Below, piece after piece: positions 62,208-64,000 of a stretch of DNA of 64,000 bases. Both the position numbers and the translations under genes were made by a program. Each line of letters begins with the position of its first letter. The stretch's first letter is position 1. Below the pieces are notes generated by a model, which was not told the DNA's origin, did no database searches, and saw only the letters and a program-made list of their open reading frames with translations. The stretch is from Tardiphaga sp051811025 (GTDB lineage: Bacteria > Pseudomonadota > Alphaproteobacteria > Rhizobiales > Xanthobacteraceae), in contig NZ_JBPWQE010000001.1 of NCBI RefSeq assembly GCF_051811025.1, forward strand, positions 558,001 to 622,000, read 5' to 3'.

Positions 62208-62918
62208 TTATGTATCTTCGTCGCCGGGCACGGCATCGGCGAGCGCGCGTAACATCTCTGGCTCGCGCAGCACGATGCGCTGCCGGCTGCTTTCGATCAG
62301 CCCGCGCTGTTCCCAGGTGCTGAGCGTGCGGCTCACGGTGAAGACCGTGGCGCCGGTCATTTCAGCGATATCCTGACGGCTTAACTGGAAATCGATCTCG
62401 ATGCCTTGCGCGGTCTTGCGGCCTGATTGGTTGACCAGCCGCAGCAGAGCGTGGGCGACGCGCTGCTCGACCTGCTGGGTCGACATCTCCACCACACGCG
62501 TATGGGCTTCCTGCAGTCGGCTGCCGACGGTCTTGAGCGTATTGGCGGCGAGGGCGGGATAGTCGGCAACCAGCCGCGTCCAGATCGTGGTGGGCCACAC
62601 CAGAACCACGCTGTCATCGACGGCCGTTGCGGTCGCCGGATAAGTAGTCAGCCCCATCGCCTGACCGATCCCGAAGATCTCGCCGGTCGCGACATAGCGC
62701 ACGATCACCTGTTCGCCGGCGGGCGTCATCTTGGTCGCGCGGATATGGCCATGGAGCAGCAGATAGAACGAATGGACGTCCTCGCCCTGCTCGAAAATCA
62801 CCTTGTTCTTCGGGACGCGGATCGCATGCGCCTCGCGCAGGATCGCGTCGCAGGCTGCGGTGTCGAGACTCTCGAACAGCGGCAGATGCGCGACCATGGA
62901 GCTGTCGACCGCCGACAT
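62208..62918 (-). CDS. nnrR: Crp/Fnr-family regulator, NnrR-like
   Basis: 236-aa regulator with a cyclic-nucleotide-binding-like domain (about 15-130) and a winged helix (about 160-225; MTGATVFTVSRTLSTWEQRGLI). It has one cysteine (C23), so it lacks the iron-sulfur ligands of Fnr. The TVFTVSR helix followed by WEQ is how I remember NnrR, the nitric-oxide-responsive activator. Neighbours support this: divergent pseudoazurin, then nnrS. A perfect TTGCG-N4-CGCAA palindrome lies in the divergent gap. Confidence 0.8.
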   Translation of the reverse strand: MSAVDSSMVAHLPLFESLDTAACDAILREAHAIRVPKNKVIFEQGEDVHSFYLLLHGHIRATKMTPAGEQVIVRYVATGEIFGIGQAMGLTTYPATATAVDDSVVLVWPTTIWTRLVADYPALAANTLKTVGSRLQEAHTRVVEMSTQQVEQRVAHALLRLVNQSGRKTAQGIEIDFQLSRQDIAEMTGATVFTVSRTLSTWEQRGLIESSRQRIVLREPEMLRALADAVPGDEDT

Positions 62919-62987
62919 GTGTTCTCCGTCAAATTCCCGTTCCGGACACTTCTAGACCGTGATTGCGGGCGTCGATCAAGCGGAAGT

Positions 62988-63001
62988 TTGCGCTGGCGCA
63001 A
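62988..63001. promoter_or_regulatory. Fnr/NnrR-type palindrome TTGCG-N4-CGCAA
   Basis: An exact 5-bp inverted repeat with a four-base spacer, centred about 76 bases from each of the divergent nnrR-like and pseudoazurin starts. The form is that of binding sites for NnrR/DNR-type proteins. Confidence 0.65.
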
Positions 63002-63016
63002 TGTCGCTGCCCGGCC

Positions 63017-63036
63017 ATGCGCCTAATTTGGCGCAT
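63017..63036. promoter_or_regulatory. Second inverted repeat upstream of the pseudoazurin gene
   Basis: ATGCGCC-TAATTT-GGCGCAT, perfect 7-bp arms around a six-base AT-rich spacer. It lies 36 bases before the pseudoazurin start and could overlap its promoter or leader. Confidence 0.45.
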
Positions 63037-63071
63037 CCGGCTGAAATGACCGGAGTTTACGGAGAAATACG

Positions 63072-63512
63072 ATGCGCAAGGCTCTTATGCTTGCAACCGC
63101 CGTCCTTTTCGCTCTGACAGGCGCCGCTGGCGCTGCGGAGGTCGAGGTCAAAATGCTCAACAAGGGCGCCGACGGGACCGGAATGGTGTTCGAACCTGCG
63201 CTGGTCAATGTGCAGCCCGGCGATACCGTGAAATTCGTATCGACCGACAAGGGGCACAGCGTTGAATCGGTGAAAGGCATGTTGCCGACCGACTCGATGC
63301 CTTTCGTCGGCAAGATGGGCCAGGATCTCGTAGTGACTTTCGACAAGCCTGGCGTCTACGGCGTGAAATGCGCGCCGCATTACGGCATGGGCATGGTGGG
63401 ACTGGTGGTGGTCGGCCCGCCAACCAATGAAGCCGAAGCCAAGGCGGTGACCCATCCCGGCAAGGCCAAGACAGTGTTCGCAGCGCTGTTCGAGAAAGTG
63501 GCCGCGAAGTAA
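63072..63512 (+). CDS. Pseudoazurin
   Basis: Periplasmic type-1 blue-copper protein, 146 aa, with a signal peptide (about 1-22). The copper ligands are all present: H62 (DKGHSVESV), C100 and H103 (CAPHYGMG), M108. Pseudoazurin donates electrons to copper nitrite reductase (NirK) or nitrous oxide reductase. It has a strong GGAGAAAT ribosome site and is followed by nnrS. Confidence 0.95.
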   Translation: MRKALMLATAVLFALTGAAGAAEVEVKMLNKGADGTGMVFEPALVNVQPGDTVKFVSTDKGHSVESVKGMLPTDSMPFVGKMGQDLVVTFDKPGVYGVKCAPHYGMGMVGLVVVGPPTNEAEAKAVTHPGKAKTVFAALFEKVAAK

Positions 63513-63536
63513 CACGCCCCAAACGGGAGAGTAACG

Positions 63537-64000
63537 ATGACGCTTCTTCGTGTTCGCTCCATCGCCGATTGGCCCTTGCTCTCGGCCGGCTTTCGCCCCT
63601 TTTTCCTGCTTGGGGCGTGTTATGCTGGCTTGGGAATTCTGATCTGGATGCCGGCCTTTCATGGCCGGCTGGCGCTGGCCACCGGTTTTGCGCCGCGCGA
63701 CTGGCACATTCACGAGATGCTGTTCGGCTTCATGTCGGCCGTCGTCACCGGCTTTCTGTTCACGGCCATTCCGAACTGGACCGGTCGACTGCCGATCCGC
63801 GGTCTACCATTGCTCGGGCTGGTCGTCCTCTGGATCGCCGGACGGATTTGCCTGATGTTTTCGGCCTATACCGGCTGGCTCACGGCGATGCTGGTCGATG
63901 TGAGTTTCCTGACGCTGGTCGCTGCCGCTGCAACCCGCGAGATCGCGGCGGGCCGCAACTGGCGCAATCTGCCAGTGGTCGGCATCGTCGCCTTCCTGCT
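63537..64000 (+). CDS. nnrS: NnrS-family membrane protein (cut by window edge)
   Basis: The first 154 residues of a polytopic membrane haem/copper protein. It begins after a GGGAGAG site and shows the family N-terminus FRPFFLLGACYAGLGILIWMP, then PRDWHIHEMLFGFMSAVVTGFLFTAIPNWTGRLP. NnrS relieves nitrosative stress and is commonly controlled by NnrR, in line with its place beside the NnrR-like gene. The gene is incomplete only because the window ends. Confidence 0.92.
   Translation, partial: MTLLRVRSIADWPLLSAGFRPFFLLGACYAGLGILIWMPAFHGRLALATGFAPRDWHIHEMLFGFMSAVVTGFLFTAIPNWTGRLPIRGLPLLGLVVLWIAGRICLMFSAYTGWLTAMLVDVSFLTLVAAAATREIAAGRNWRNLPVVGIVAFL

Noticed and set aside
1..64000. CRISPR arrays, rRNA, tRNA, insertion sequences, prophage
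   Set aside because: Nothing in the window resembles repeat-spacer arrays, ribosomal or transfer RNA genes, transposases or phage structural genes.

Overview
This 64-kb window is ordinary-density chromosome from an alphaproteobacterium of the Bradyrhizobium/Rhodopseudomonas/Tardiphaga group (Nitrobacteraceae). The evidence is high GC, an aa3-oxidase subunit IV peptide, separate PntAA/PntAB/PntB, a GapR-type DUF2312 protein, a LexA box of the alphaproteobacterial GTTC-N7-GTTC type, Irr-type iron control elements, and small palindromic intergenic repeats of the kind common in bradyrhizobia. I recognise no rRNA, tRNA, CRISPR array, phage or transposase. About 70 protein genes are supported, including a 41-aa L36 and a 50-aa oxidase peptide.

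Layout. 0-3.8 kb: a DctPQM TRAP transporter with a convergent FadR-type regulator. 3.9-7.5 kb: an unknown protein, a YbaK-type editing protein, a family 25 glycosyltransferase and an O-antigen-ligase-like protein (LPS). 7.5-11.3 kb: a catabolic-looking cluster of amidohydrolase, IclR regulator, two MaoC-type hot-dog proteins and a TctC-type binding protein. 11.5-20.7 kb: L36, a TPR protein, a large MscS channel, DUF3750, an alpha/beta hydrolase, OsmC, a DUF1036-pyruvate kinase pair, DUF1244 and GapR. 20.8-28 kb: envelope genes (a MepK-like peptidase and an LdtD-like L,D-transpeptidase), an orphan NtrC-type regulator and TerC. 28-36.1 kb: an XRE pair, PepF, the transhydrogenase operon and a cation/proton antiporter with a cupin. 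36.3-44 kb: secreted/TPR proteins, S21, AqpZ, PurEK, a LexA-box small gene, two YdcH-like proteins and an L-2-hydroxyglutarate-oxidase-like enzyme. 44-54.5 kb: a PAS-GGDEF-EAL protein, a polyamine-type ABC transporter lacking its binding protein, AsmA, a 3-oxoacid CoA-transferase and an AI-2E-family protein. 54.5-62.2 kb: an iron locus (ferric permease, ferric-binding protein, TonB siderophore receptor) next to a two-component system. 62.2-64 kb: the edge of a nitric-oxide/denitrification region (NnrR-like regulator, pseudoazurin, start of nnrS).

Working together. The iron genes carry three ICE-like motifs, pointing to control by Irr. The NnrR-like regulator and pseudoazurin diverge from an intergenic region with a perfect TTGCG-N4-CGCAA palindrome. 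LdtD makes and MepK cuts 3-3 peptidoglycan crosslinks, and the two are neighbours here as in enterobacteria. No large undescribed system is evident. The best leads are a conserved unknown 83-aa protein under a canonical LexA box, the XRE/unknown overlapping pair, and several perfect palindromes with no assigned regulator.
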